From Hymenopus coronatus (lineage: Eukaryota > Arthropoda > Insecta > Mantodea > Hymenopodidae), in NCBI GenBank assembly GCA_030762935.1, contig CM060897.1:111100176-111164175 (forward strand): 64,000 nucleotides of DNA. Reading direction: 5' to 3'. The notes under the pieces are model-generated. The model had not been told where the DNA came from. It worked only from the letters and a program-made list of their open reading frames with translations, and made no database searches. Positions 23,172 to 34,055 of this stretch are shown here, in pieces. Each line of letters starts with the position of its first letter. Positions within the stretch are counted from its first letter, which is position 1. The position numbers and the translations under genes are program-made.

Positions 23172-24455
23172 TCTGCCACTGTCTGTCCCAGAAGTATCCG
23201 ATCTGACGTAAAAATAGCGGTTGTTTCAAAACAACAACCATGGTGAAAGGTACCAACCTTACAAAGCTTAAGCTTGAGTTTGAAGATTTTATATTCTTTA
23301 GAATTTGTTTAGCAGCCATCGTTAGTGAATGCTCTCAGCGAATTTGTAAACATGGATAAAACTGGTCATCGTTATGTGATACAATACTGTGATTTGAAAG
23401 GTTCTAGTCTAATTAATATTAAAGCTGGGCTAGATTATACTTTAGGGTTCTGCTCCTCCGTTTATTACAGTGAAATATTGGGTGGTAGAGTTTAAGCACG
23501 GCTGTATGGGCTGCCAAGACGAACATCGCAGTACTCGACCAAATGAAACTATCAGTCCAGAAAATGTAAAAACATTCCATAAAATGGCTTTGAATGAACG
23601 TAGACTGAAATTGCTCAAGCTAGCAGATATTAAAGGCAATTCAAAAAGCTGTGAATATCGCATACTGACTGAAAATTTGGTTATGAGAAAGTTGTGTGCA
23701 AGGTGGGTGCCGCGTTTGTTCACAATAGAACAAAACCGGTGTGAGGATGTTTCAATCGAGGGCTTGACAACGTTTCACTACAGTAAACCTGAGGATTTGC
23801 GCCGATTATTAACAATGGAGGACACCTGGTCCATCACTTCACACCTGAGATGAAGAAACAGTCAAAACAGTGGATTGGAAGGGCAGAATCACCTCCAAAG
23901 AAGGCGAAGACAGTTCCATCTGCAGACAAGGTCATGGCGTCAGTTTTCTGTAACGCACGTAGGATAATTTTCATTATCTCTAAAAAGGAAAAAGTAACCA
24001 ATGGCGTATACTATGCGAACTTGTTGCAGCGACTGAGTGATGAAATCGAGCAAAAATGGCCGCATTTTGCAAGAAAGAATGTTTTGTTTCATCAAAACAA
24101 TGCACCAGTTCATACGTCTATTATCGCCAAGGCCAAAACCATGAGTTAAAGTTAGAATTGCTTCCTCCTGCACGTTGTTCGCCAGTATTAGCCCCCTCTG
24201 ATTATTTTCTGATTCCAAACTTGAATAAATGGCTTGGTGGAAGAAGATTTGCCAACTATGAAGAGGTGGAGTCTGCAGTTGATGTCTATTTTGCAGATCT
24301 CGATAGTTCTCACTATAAACAGGGTATCGAAGCTATTGAACATCACTGGGAAAAGTGTTTCGAGCAGAAAGGAGACTATGTAGAGAAATAAATATGTTTT
24401 TCCCCCAAGATTTGTGCTTTCTTTGTTAGGTCGGGTACTTCTGGGATAGCCCCCC
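23172..24455 (+). mobile_element. Mariner-type transposon, decayed but nearly full length
   Basis: Ends carry inverted CTGTCCCAGAAGTATCCGA (from 23184) and CGGGTACTTCTGGGATAG (24432-24449). TA dinucleotides flank at 23170-23171 and 24456-24457. The length of about 1.28 kb and one transposase reading region fit mariner. The outermost 10-15 bp differ between the ends. Confidence 0.75.
23352..24391 (+). pseudogene. Mariner transposase (frameshifted)
   Basis: The ATG at 23352 opens MDKTGHRYVIQYCDLKGSS. The N-terminal HTH region is followed by HRSTRPNETISPENVKTFHK and ILTENLVMRKLCARWVPRL, the mariner linker signature WVPHxL-type. The first catalytic segment reads TMEDTW where TMDETW is usual. A frameshift near 23830 restores EMKKQSKQW and KKAKTVPSA. 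The second catalytic Asp is lost (FCNAR for FWDAR). HQNNAPVHTS follows. A further frameshift near 24130 leads to VLAPSDYFLIPNLNKWLGG with the third Asp intact, ending EKGDYVEK-like at 24391. With two frameshifts and two altered catalytic residues it cannot encode an active enzyme. Confidence 0.85.
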
Positions 24456-24467
24456 TACATCCTCTTC

Positions 24468-24549
24468 CGTGTGTTTTTCTTGATTAGCATGAAGTAGATA
24501 GATTTGTTATCAAGAGGTGGGGAAGGTCATGTAAATAGAACACATTAGA
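24468..24549 (+). repeat. FamA right-end fragment
   Basis: TTGATTAGCATGAAGTAGAT, GGGGAAGGTCATGTAAATAG and AACACATTAGATTTTT. It directly abuts the left hairpin of the next FamA copy. Confidence 0.65.
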
Positions 24550-25831
24550 TTTTTACTTTCTCTATACGTACTATATACATAGTGTATAAGAAGGTGTTGC
24601 ATTGTACCCAAAATTTCGATACCGAGATTTCACCGGAAATACATGTTTTGAGTCCACCTGAATAACAAAAAAATCATTTTTAGAAAAATATCCGTGCGTG
24701 TGTCTATCTGTCTGTCTGTGTGTATGTGTGTGTCTGTGGGCAGCATAGCTCAAAAACGAAAAGACCGTTAAATACCAAACTTGGTATTTAAGTTCAGTGC
24801 CTTCCAAGGGTACGACATGAAGATTTTCAAGAAAATCCCCCACCCTAACTACCCTTCACATAGAAAAATTTTCGAAAATTTTGTTTTTCTAAAAAATGGC
24901 TCTAAAGAGTTTGATTAAAATATCATATATTAAAGATATATACTTGACAAATAATGTGTATATCTTGAATTTTCTGGGAATAACCTGTGAAGACTACTTT
25001 ATTCTGGATGAATTTTACGGAATTTTTTGTAACTGGAAAACCGTAAGAGATAGACAAAAACTTACCACACAAAAAATGTAGAGCACATTAAAACACCCAA
25101 CTTATGTTATATACATTTTTTCGTGGAGTTGCTATAGGACTGAAGTTCCTTTGTTTCAATGGGCAGGATTTGACAAATTCCAGTATGAGAAGAGTATAAG
25201 TTTTTAAAGCTGAAACCAAAAACAAGGAATATTTAAAAAACGATAAACTAAAAGAAAAAAGGTATATCACATAAATTGGGTGTTTTAATGTGCTTTACAT
25301 TTTTGTGTGGTAAGTTTTTGTCTATCTCTAACGGTTTAACAGTTATTCAAAATTCCGTAAAATTCATCCAAAATAAAGTAGTCTTCAAAGGCTATTCTCA
25401 GAAAATTCGAAACATACATATTATTTGTCCAGTAAATATCTTAAATATACGATATTTTTATCAAAGTCGTTAGAGCCATTTTTGAGATAGTCAAAATTTT
25501 CGAAAAAAGTACCACGTAAAGGGTAGTTTAAGGTGGGAGGATTTTCTTGAAAATCTTCGTGTCGCATCCTTGGAAGATACCGAACTTAAATATCAGGTTT
25601 GGTATTTAACGGTCTTTTCGTTTTTGAGCTATGCTGCCCACAAACACACACATACTCACAGACAGACAGACACACATGGACATGTTTCTAAAAATGTTTT
25701 TTTTTTTTTGGATTCAGGGGGACCAAAATCATATATTTCGGTGAAAACTCGGTATCGAATTTTTGGGTGCATTACAATAACTTCTCTATACACTATGTAC
25801 ATAGTGCATATAGAGAAAGTAAAAATCTGAT
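24550..25831. repeat. 1.28-kb FamA palindrome (two left halves head to head)
   Basis: 24553-25131 is a plus-oriented FamA left half (ACTTTCTCTATACGTACTAT to TTTTTTCGTGGAGTTG). 25132-25831 is the same half inverted, ending CACTATGTACATAGTGC then AGAGAAAGT. The arms match along their whole length, including the (TG)n/(CA)n tracts at 24713-24735 and 25640-25675. Small differences show that the arms have diverged. The right half of FamA is missing from both arms. Confidence 0.85.
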
Positions 25832-26765
25832 GTGTGCCATTTACAATTATGCATCAAATTAGTACTAAAAACTTATGTTTCTATTTACTTCATGCCAGTA
25901 GAGAAAAAACAGATGTGTTACGTTCACACAACTTGTTTCATATCTCTACAACAAATTATTGTTAAAAGGCTTATGCTTTTATTTATTTAATGTTAATCGA
26001 GAAAAACTTAGTAGAAATGGTCTTATTACTTGTTTCCTTGTAAGTAGAAGCGAAATAAGGGAGTACCATAGGTTAAAGTAATAGTCAAAAGCTGGTTGCT
26101 ATGTGACTAAAGTTTCTTTGTTTGTATGGACAGGAGTTGACAAATTCCTCTATGAGAAAAGTATAAGTTTTTAAAGCTGAAAAAAAAAACAAGGAATATC
26201 TAAAAACGATAAACTCCAAGAAAAAAGTAAATAACATAAATTATATGTTTTAATGTGCTCTACATTTTTATGTGGTAAGGTTTTGTTTATTTCTTACGGT
26301 TTAGCAGTTATACAAAATTCCGTAAAATTCATCCAAAATAAAGTAGTCTTCAGAGGCTATTCTCAGAAATTTCAAGATATACATATTATTTGTTAAGTAA
26401 ATATCTTTAATATACGATATTTTAGTCAAAATCGTTAGAGTCATTTTTGAGATAAGCAAAATTTTTCGAAAAAAGTACCGTGTAAAGGGTAGTTTAAAGT
26501 GGTGTGATTTTCTTGAAAATCTTTGTGTCGCATCCTTGCAAGATAACAATCTAAAATATCAAGTTTGGTATTCAAGGGTCTTTTCGTTTTTGAGCTATGC
26601 TGTCCACAGACACACACACACACACATGCACAGGCACGCACGCACACATACACGGACCTTTTTGCAGAATTTTTTTTTTAATTCAGGGAGACCCAAAGAG
26701 TGTCTTTCCGGTAAAATCTCGGTATCGAATTTTTGGGTGCATATATCCGTATACATGTGGAGAAA
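25832..26765 (-). repeat. FamA unit
   Basis: AAAATCTGATGTGTGCCATT and a second right-end-like ACAGATGTGTTACGTTCACA mark a doubled start. The remaining blocks are collinear down to GGTATCGAATTTTTGGGTGC and ATACATGTGGAGAAAGAAAG. Confidence 0.7.
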
Positions 26766-27361
26766 GAAAGAAAACATGGCAATACGAAATTTGGTATTTT
26801 ATTTCAGCACCTTCAAAGATGCGACACAAAGAATTTCAAGAAGAATCCCACCCCAACTACACGTTATATTTAACGTGTTTAAATAATTTTAGTTTGATCA
26901 AAAATGCCTATTGATTTTGATTAAATAATGTGTATTAAAATATTTTCATTTTAAATAAATGTATACACTGAATATTCTGGGAATAGCTTCTGAAGACCAC
27001 TTTGTGCTGGATGAAGCTAACATAACTGGCAAAATGTGAGAGCTAGGCAAAATCATATTACGGAAAACCTGTAGTTAAAACACACAAATTATGGCGTTTT
27101 TTCGGTACAATTGACCATTTCCGAGATATTTCTTATAATTGGTTTCAGTTTTAAATTCTTAAACTTTCCTCATATGGGAATAAGCCAACTTCTGTCCATA
27201 AAAAAAATCAATTACATAGCTACCAGTTTGTCAAAGATTAGACTATCGTTTTAGCCTAATGTAATCCCTCATTTTCCTACTACTTGTAAGAAAATAAGTA
27301 GTAAGTTCATTTTGCTAATATTTATCTCAATGAGCATGCAGTACACAAAAGAATATGATCA

Positions 27362-27490
27362 GACTGCTCGCCACCCATCTATGCGGCACGGGTTCGATCG
27401 CAATCGCCCGCATGTGGGATTTGTGGTGGACGAAGCGGTTTCTGGGCGGGTTTTCTCAGGGTCTCTCAATTGCTCCACCATCACCTTTCC
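27362..27490 (+). mobile_element. SINE family 1 fragment
   Basis: GCACGGGTTCGATCGCAATC (box B), CATGTGGGATTTGTGGTGGA and GGGCGGGTTTTCTCAGGG. Both the A-box head and the 3' tail are missing. Confidence 0.7.
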
Positions 27491-27544
27491 AATAATCAAT
27501 TTTGCTTAAATTTAATATCATCCACTTCGTCATTTTCATGCCTG

Positions 27545-27695
27545 TCTACGGGCCGACCCTTCGTAACAGGTTCTCCATTCTGTGGTTTCGTTCCGTAGGC
27601 TCCCCGACAGGCTTCTGGCCCTTTAGCCATTGACTTGTAGGTCCTAGGGTTGGTTTTAGTCCTACAATTACGGGAAGGGTAAGCCGATTACGAAA
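27545..27695 (-). mobile_element. Possible SINE fragment
   Basis: The minus strand shares only short words with family 4 (ACTAAAACCAACC, GGAACGAAACC) and is GC-richer than its surroundings. It sits between the family-1 fragment and the end of the FamA copy. Identity uncertain. Confidence 0.3.
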
Positions 27696-27819
27696 CGAAA
27701 CGAAAGATAAAAATAAATGTATAAGAACAATTGTTACAGATATGTAGAGCTCAAATGATCTCAAGGTCCAAGGAGATTAAAGCTACTTGACATTCGGTTT
27801 CTATGGATAGAAAAAGCTT

Positions 27820-27905
27820 GTCCGGTAAATTACCCTAAGCGAGACTCGAACTCGCAACATCTAAAAAGCGCGGCAGATACGCTACCCCTACATTATCGAC
27901 TCGGG
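27820..27905 (-). mobile_element. tRNA-like SINE head
   Basis: On the minus strand GTAGGGGTAGCGTATCTGC (A box) is followed by GCGAGTTCGAGTCTCGCTTA (B box) at tRNA-like spacing. A functional tRNA gene is not excluded, but the acceptor arms do not pair convincingly. Confidence 0.45.
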
Positions 27906-28252
27906 CTCTTGGTAAAATTGTACCCGTCCTTTAGTATTAAAATATATTCTGAACATTTTAATTGTAATTGTAAAAATGTTCTATCTATCTTCTATTATCC
28001 GGGCTTCAGATATATTCTATATCGGTATTGGTTTTGAGGACGGTTTGTGTATGATTATGAGAACATTCATTTGCATTTTACAGCATTGAAGCCTTCCTGA
28101 ACAGTTTTGTCTAAATCGCAATAATCCGTAAAAGCCTGTTTTTTAAACAACGCACAGGATTTGTCTGCCTTTAATCAGAGCAAATAACATGTGATATGAG
28201 ACTATGTATCCGTCACGCGTTTCGTGATTTGCATTCATCATTTTTGTCTATT

Positions 28253-28296
<44 letters not shown>

Positions 28297-28869
28297 ACAT
28301 ATTAGCTTCAAACAGCTTTGTCGGTATGTATAATATTTGTAGTATGCTCACAAACTGGAAACTTTGCTTTTGTTTTCTATCGAGTAGGATGTCGATGCTG
28401 TATTTTTTATTTATCTTTATGCAACACATGCAAGCATGCCATATATACACAAATATTCACTGTCACGTTGCCAAGTTGTCATACTCACACAACGAGACCG
28501 TGACGCATCTACGCAGTGATGCCAAATTAGCCCTTAATTAGGAAAGGGAACCAATACATGTCAAGTCGGCACGGCAGGTAAAACCGGTTGGCAAATAGGC
28601 AAAAGAGATACGCGCTCTACCTTGAGACTCCATAATAATTAGTTGCCCTGTACCTGCAGTACAAAAGTAACATAACTGCCTCTCTCGGTTCCTATATCTG
28701 TTTCTTGGATAGAGAGTTAAGCACTAGAAAATGGCATTTTGTGCAATTGATGTCTGAAACATTTGAAGCACTTTTCAAATATTTAACAATTTTAACTGCT
28801 TTAAATTGTTTCCGATTACTTCTAATGCCTCGGAAAATTCAACCCGATAACACAAAAATTATTTTTTTA
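27906..28869. other. Unassigned DNA with a (TC)n tract
   Basis: A perfect (TC)n run lies at 28256-28293. A weak tRNA-like stretch is present on the minus strand around 28570-28650. No gene recognised. Confidence 0.45.
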
Positions 28870-29505
28870 GACTCTCTAAATTAAATCTATGTTGCATTTA
28901 CATGATTTCCCTACAAAATATTTTTACAAAAGAATATTCATTTATTAATATCGTACTAATCTAGATAAACATTAGCAGAAATGTTCTCATTGTCTGCTTC
29001 TTTGTAAGTAGAAGGGATATAACTGATATAGCTCATCGGTTTTGTTTTGTATGCCTAAGAGTAAAACAAACGAGAGATCAAACCAAAGTGGATTTTACGC
29101 TTGAGACAGGCTAAATAGTTTAAAACTGAAACCAATAGTAAGGAAACGTTAACTCCTCACACAAAGAAATTTATACATATATGTATATTATATAGCTTGT
29201 GTGTTTTAATGATGTGTGTATTTTTGTGGATAAATATTTTGTCTATCTCTTACGGCTAACGAATTATACAAAAGACATCCTCTGAACAGATCTTCAGAAG
29301 CTATTTCTAGAGATTTCAGGACTTACACTTTTGTCATGAAAATATCTTAAACATATGGTATTTTAAGCAGACTCCTTAGTCATTTTTGATAAAATCAAAA
29401 TGCTCGAAAAATGTTCATGTAAATGGTAGTTGGGGTGGGAAAATTTTCTGAAAATCTTCGTGTCGCAGCCTTGGTAATGGTAAAATTGTATACGAAGTTT
29501 TAATA

Positions 29506-30785
29506 GGGTAGTTTAGGGTCCGATGGACACTCAGATCCAACGGACACTATTAACTTCGGAACGTGTTTGCACCCTATTGGCAGTATGAAGAATCACTCTG
29601 AAGCTGTTATGGTAGCTTGTTGATCTTTGTGTTACACGTTGGCTGCGTTTATTGTCATTATTTGTGCATTTAAACAGTGAATCGGAACGTCTGAAGACAT
29701 CAAGGTGCATGGCTATTATCATTATAAGCATGTTGATGTAAAAATTGCGTTGGGTTTGCTAAGCACCAGTTGCTAAGTGTTCGAATTAATGAATGAAGTA
29801 ATGGCGGGATTTGCTTCTCTAAGCCATTGTTCACATGAGGCTAGAGCAGGAAGTTGATAGCTAACACCATCTGTAGACCACATTCTTTACTTTGAGTACT
29901 AGCGAGTTGGGTCCAACGGACCCTCTCATTTGGGTGCTGACGGACATGAGCTATTTTATACCTATAACTATTTTAAGTCATATTTCAAACCATTTTAATC
30001 TTTCACATACAGTTGATTCATTAAAAGGGAGTTACAAATAGGGATTGTAGGTCCACGCTTGTATATTTTCACATTTTAATTTAGGTACTTTGTTACAAAT
30101 GCCTAGAATTAAAGAGCGCAAATCACAAAGATGTTCTGGGAAAAAGGAGGATATGCATGCTGCCGTGAATGTGGTTAAACATGACAAAATCAAATTGAAA
30201 ACAGCAGATGTCATATATAACGTGCTTCAAAATAACCTGCGACGACGTGTTATGAACACAGTAAATAAGCAATTTGGAGAAAGAACGTGGTTTACTCCCG
30301 TTCGCGAGTCTGCACTGGCGGAGCACTTAGTAAAGCTTGATTCAATTGGTTATGGGTTGAACCTATCTGAATTAAGGAAATCGGGGTATGAGTATGCTGA
30401 AAAGAACAACATTCCTAATAAATTCAGCAGGGATAAGAAAATTGCAGGGTACGATATCTGTCAAGGCTGTAAAAAGGATTTTTCCTTCGACAAAGAGGGT
30501 GAAAGTTGGGTGCAGTGTTAAGATTGCAACATGTGGTATCATGTAAACTGCACCAAAAACAGTGAAAATCCCTTTTTTACATGTTACAATTGTTTATATA
30601 CTGAAAGTGACTAAAACTAATAGCGATTCTCTTAAATATAAGGTGTGATATATTCTATATATTCTATATGTATTTTGTCATGAACAAACTAACTTCTATT
30701 TTGTATAAGTTACAAGTACCTATCAAAGTAATAACATTTGTTATTGAAAATTTGCTTAAGGTGTCCATCGGACCCTAAACTACTC
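29506..30785 (+). mobile_element. Pogo-like DNA transposon, internally deleted, intact ends
   Basis: Terminal inverted repeats of 25 bp match at 24 positions, sharing GTAGTTTAGGGTCCGATGGA and then CAC. TA is duplicated at 29504-29505 and 30786-30787. Sub-terminal GGTCC-ACGGAC-type words recur near 29533 and 29910. TA target choice and the CENP-B-like ORF inside place it with the pogo/Tigger branch of Tc1/mariner. At 1,280 bp it is shorter than an autonomous pogo element (about 2 kb or more). Confidence 0.85.
30090..30614 (+). pseudogene. CENP-B-type HTH fused to PHD finger; DDE domain missing
   Basis: The only ORF of the pogo-like element. Residues 1 to about 52 (MPRIKERKSQR... LRRRV) look like the psq-type HTH that binds transposon ends. 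Residues 53-115 (HLVKLDSIGYGLNLSELRK, EKNNIPNKF) look like the second CENP-B/Tc5 HTH. The roughly 300-residue DDE integrase expected next is absent. The frame passes straight into a C4HC3 PHD-type finger: CQGC, WVQC-stop-DC, MWYHVNC and FFTCYNC. All eight zinc ligands are kept. One in-frame TAA at 30519-30521, between ligands 3 and 4, truncates the product to 143 residues; a CAA codon there would be a single substitution away. The rest of the frame is open to 30614. If made, the protein could bind element ends but not cut. Expression is unknown. Confidence 0.8.
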
Positions 30786-30894
30786 TATTTAACTGAGGTT
30801 TCTGTTTTGAACTCTGCTGCACACAGTTATTTCACTAAAAATAAAATAAATAATTTTTTAGGGCTTAGGGGGTCTGAAAAAATCAATTATCTCG

Positions 30895-31200
30895 GTGTTG
30901 TTGGGTCTCTAAACAACATACTCAAAACTCGAAAACGAAAAACTAGTTAAATACTGAACTTGCTATTTAAGCATCTTTCGAGTATGCCATATGATGAATT
31001 TCCAAACTACCCATCAAATGGAAAATTTTGTAAAGTAATGAGTTTTTTTTCAGAAAGGGTTCTATTGAGTCTGATTAAAACATCACATGTTTACAATGTT
31101 TTTATGAAAATGAAATGAAGGATTCTAATTATTCTGGGAATACTCTCACTGTCAATAAATTTTACATAACTGTTAAACGGTAGGATATACATTTTCTTGC
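30895..31200 (+). repeat. FamA central fragment
   Basis: CTCGAAAACGAAAAACTAGT, AATACTGAACTTGCTATTTA, ATTCTGGGAATACTCTCACT and ACTGTTAAACGGTAGGATAT. Oriented opposite to the preceding FamA copy. Confidence 0.6.
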
Positions 31201-31239
31201 CTAATTTCTTTATTCTCTTTTGTTTCTTTCTATCTCTGT

Positions 31240-31500
31240 TTACTGTCCTCACATGTAGGACTTACGCTCCCGAGGCCTTTAGGATCAGACAGCTGTTAAG
31301 GAGCACTCAAACAATGAATTAGAGAGAAACCATAATGGGTGATCGGCCCGATGCCAAGTATGACAGTGAGGAAGTAGATGTATGAAATTATGATGAAATG
31401 GATGACAGAAAAGATGATTGTGGAGTAATTGGTGGAGTGAGCCCGGAAAAGGGCCACCACAAATCTCACATTCGTTCCACTGGGCGTCACTTGCACGATA
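31240..31500 (-). mobile_element. Possible SINE-like fragment
   Basis: CCACCACAAATCTCACATTC and CACTGGGCGTCAC recall the reversed middle of SINE family 1, but the rest of the segment does not align with it. Low confidence. Confidence 0.3.
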
Positions 31501-32149
31501 AAAAATATTTATGTGTCGTTCATAAGAATCCCGGCTATTTTGAAATGAATTGCAAGTATGAAAAATTCTTTGTCGTTTCCTATGAGTTGAAGAATAAGGT
31601 TGTCTAATAACTTCGTTTTTTGTTACATTTAAATCACTAAGGACGCCTGGGATAGCAGCTTACCCGCAGCACATCTGACAGAGTAGTTGCCTAACTTTCG
31701 GTTTACAAACTTTAAAAACAAGGTCATTCAAAATATAAATAAGGCTGTTAGGTTTGTAAATAAGCTATATATTTCCTGTAGTATACATAATTATTGTCAA
31801 CAATATATTTCTTTTTCTCTGTAAGGTTATAAATGTGTGGGATTCTCCAAAATGAGGGGTTTTTGGTTGATGAAATCTTAGAGGTTTAGTCTGCAGTCAT
31901 TCTAGGAAGTGAGGTGTTTGGAAATTCTGCAGGGAACCCAATAGCTGAAGGTCAGATGAGGCAATGTTTGGAGAATACAACGGTTGGGATAACGTATCGC
32001 ACTCCAAATTACGCAACTTTTGACGAGTCACGTGTGTGGCATGGCGTTGTTGAGATGAAAGACGATATCGTTTCCCAATTCCGACATTTTCTCTTCAATG
32101 GCTGCATTAGGGCGATCCATCTGAGAACAGTATTTCTCGAGGTTGATAA

Positions 32150-32550
32150 GGCCGCGCCGAGGCCGAGTGGTTAGACCACTCGCCTCTCATCTAGACGTGC
32201 GGGTACGATCCCAAGAGAGATATGTGGTGGACAAAGCGGCGCAGGGGCTACTTTTCTCCGGGTTCTCCGGTTTCCCCCACCATCGCATTCCACCGGTCTC
32301 CATCTTCACTCCATGTATCACCATTATCATCGTGCCACAAGGTGTTTGTACAGTAATGTTGGCCGGTTGATCCACAAATTCTAATTATGCATTATTAGGA
32401 GGATTACGTGCAGTAGCACAAACTATTTCTTATGAGGTAATATTGGCTTTAATTTTATTATCTTTTATTATTTTGATTAGGACATATTTTTTACTAGATT
32501 TTGTTTATTATCAAATGGGTAGACGCAGGCGTTAAACATTACCAACCAAA
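32150..32550 (+). mobile_element. tRNA-derived SINE, family 1, interrupted by mitochondrial DNA
   Basis: GGCCGCGCCGAGGCCGAGTG opens the tRNA-like head, followed by GGTACGATCCCAAGAGA (box B), GGACAAAGCGGCGCAGGGGC and CCATCGCATTCCACCGGTCT. Near 32345 the SINE stops. Its 3' end (CAGGCGTTAAACATTACCAA) reappears at 32526-32550. GTTGAT flanks at 32142-32147 and 32560-32566 fit a target duplication in the host mariner. Confidence 0.8.
32346..32520 (+). pseudogene. ND1: Nuclear mitochondrial segment (NUMT): NADH dehydrogenase subunit 1 fragment
   Basis: Translated with the invertebrate mitochondrial code, 32350-32515 gives a continuous ND1 segment: [30 protein letters not shown], then [23 protein letters not shown] must be read as Trp at 32368 and AGG as Ser near 32480, which is the arthropod/invertebrate code. 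[12 protein letters not shown] is a signature stretch of ND1, a membrane subunit of complex I. The fragment is about 55 codons of a roughly 310-codon gene. In the nuclear code it has a stop, so it is a dead insert. It sits inside the tail of a SINE. Confidence 0.9.
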
Positions 32551-33296
32551 ACAAATCGGAGTTGATGGTCTCATTATTCGGAAGAAGTTCGTAATACACG
32601 ATTCCTTTGCTATTCCACCAAATGTATAGCATAACCTTTCTCGGATACAGTCCTGGTCTAGGAACTGATAGTGATGGCTGCTCCATGATTTACTCTTTCG
32701 GGTGTGTTGTACACAATCTATACCTCATCTCCAGTTATCAGCCGTTCCAGAAAAGATTAACTTTCAATAACGAGTCACAGATGGAAATGCGCTGACTCAA
32801 TTCACTCAACTCAGTTTCATGAGGAAGCCATACATCATGAATATTTACCTAACCCAGTTATTTATTTTCTTTTTCAAATTCCTGGCTACAACAGCGCGAG
32901 CTAAATTGTGCTCCAATGCCAACACCCGAGTTTTCATTCGTGAATTGTTGATTCAATGATTAATTCTATCCACTTCCGCAACTATTAGTCATCCAAATCC
33001 AGGTTGTCTTTTAAGGAGAAATTTCCAGATTGAAATTGACTAAACCGCTTTTGACCTGCTAGATTTTTTACTGCACCTTCCCCGTAGACAGCACAAATGT
33101 TATGCCGGGATTGTGAGGCGGTTTTATCCTTATGATGTAAAACAGCTTTCCGGAAATCTTCCTTTTTGCTTTCTATAGTTTGTGAACACAAGTTCACCTT
33201 GTTCCATTCTACATCAGTCACAAACACACACTGACATGTCCAATAGCGAGGCTGGTTGTTCACTTCTAGGTCCTTGGACTAGACAGGCAACTTTGA

Positions 33297-34023
33297 TAAC
33301 TTGAGTGTACAAATGGTTCATGTTTTTCAGGCACTATAGATGGAACTTGGAAACAAACATACAAACTTATGAGGCAATTTAAATTCAGCTTTCAACTCCT
33401 TTTATTATTATGTTTTCATATTTTTCATTTATAGACTTTATTACTTTGACTATAAAGAAATTACAATATGTTGAACGTTAAAGCCAGTTTTTTCTTATGA
33501 ATTTTAATAATTTTGAGATTGAAGAAACAAATTCAATTTTTAGACTATTGGTTGTCACGAGCATAATTTAATATTGCTTCATGTTGAAACGTTTAAGTGC
33601 TAAATCTTAATATAATGTAACAAATGCCTTTATTGCCTTTTACATTCTTTAGAGATGAAGTCTTTAATTCACATCTGTAAATAATTCGTTCAACTTTTCG
33701 ACCTGTAGACACTTGATGGCTTGCACGCCACTGCGCGCTAGTCACTGCTCACTACAATTCAGTGCACAACTCACTACTCATGTCTTGCAATTCTTCTTCC
33801 TTTTATATCTATAAAATTACGACACAGAGCTTTGTGGAAGTTTATGGAAGGCGAAACTTCCAGGAGAATCTAGACGTCTCGCGTTCCAAAGTCTCTGATT
33901 ACCAGCACGCCATATTTGCTGTGTTGTTAGCATTTCAATATCTTCAACTGCGGTGATTTACATGGCAATGCAAGCGTGAGAACAACTGCAGAAGACAGCA
34001 CTGTCACAATATAAGCGTTGGGT

Positions 34024-34055
<32 letters not shown>

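Larger units (their letters stand above)
26770..27750 (+). repeat. FamA unit without left end, interrupted by SINE sequence
   Basis: ATACGAAATTTGGTATTTTA, ACCTTCAAAGATGCGACAC, TCTGGGAATAGCTTCTGAAG, TTTAGCCTAATGTAATCCC, then an interruption at about 27350-27695, then TAAGAACAATTGTTACAGA and GATATGTAGAGC. Confidence 0.6.
28870..30895 (-). repeat. FamA unit split by a pogo-like element
   Basis: 28870-29503 carries the right and middle FamA blocks (AACATTAGCAGAAATGTTCT, GAAAATCTTCGTGTCGCAGC, TTGGTAATGG). The block continues after the insertion at 30786-30895 (TTTAACTGAGGTTTCTGTTT, TTGAACTCTGCTGCACACAG, then a terminal module start). Joining the halves at one TA restores the usual FamA order. Confidence 0.7.
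31790..33195 (-). pseudogene. Mariner transposase, copy 2 (decayed, split)
   Basis: N-terminus at about 33190: ESKKEDFRKAVLHHKDK, then HNICAVYGEGAVKNLAGQKR and FQSGNFSLKDN, the mellifera-mariner HTH region. Further along are VWLPHETELSE, QRISICDSLLK and ITGDE, with the first catalytic Asp present. Then PGLYPRKVMLYIWWNSKGI, where the second catalytic Asp is Asn, and LLPNNETINSDL. After the inserted SINE the frame resumes with a CSQMDRPNAAIEEK-like stretch and a heavily degraded C-terminus in which the third catalytic region is not recognisable. Several stops and frameshifts make it inactive. Confidence 0.75.
31667..33296 (-). mobile_element. Mellifera-type mariner, copy 2, with nested SINE and mitochondrial insert
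   Basis: The 3' end block at 31667-31745 matches that of copy 1. Transposase remains run from about 33190 down to 31790. AGTTGCCT-type words near both ends (31684 and 33290 region) may be the TIR. Position 32150-32550 is a later SINE insertion, flanked by GTTGAT on both sides. Removing it restores the transposase order. Confidence 0.7.

Noticed and set aside
24896..25081. Recurring peptide similar to LTILIKISYIKDIYLTN in many FamA copies (also near 923, 26301, 39666)
   Set aside because: The DNA block is conserved among copies, but the frame is short, ends at different stops and is often broken, so this reflects shared ancestry and not a protein.
27820..27905. Functional tRNA gene
   Set aside because: A and B boxes are present, but acceptor-stem pairing is poor and similar heads elsewhere in the window belong to SINEs.
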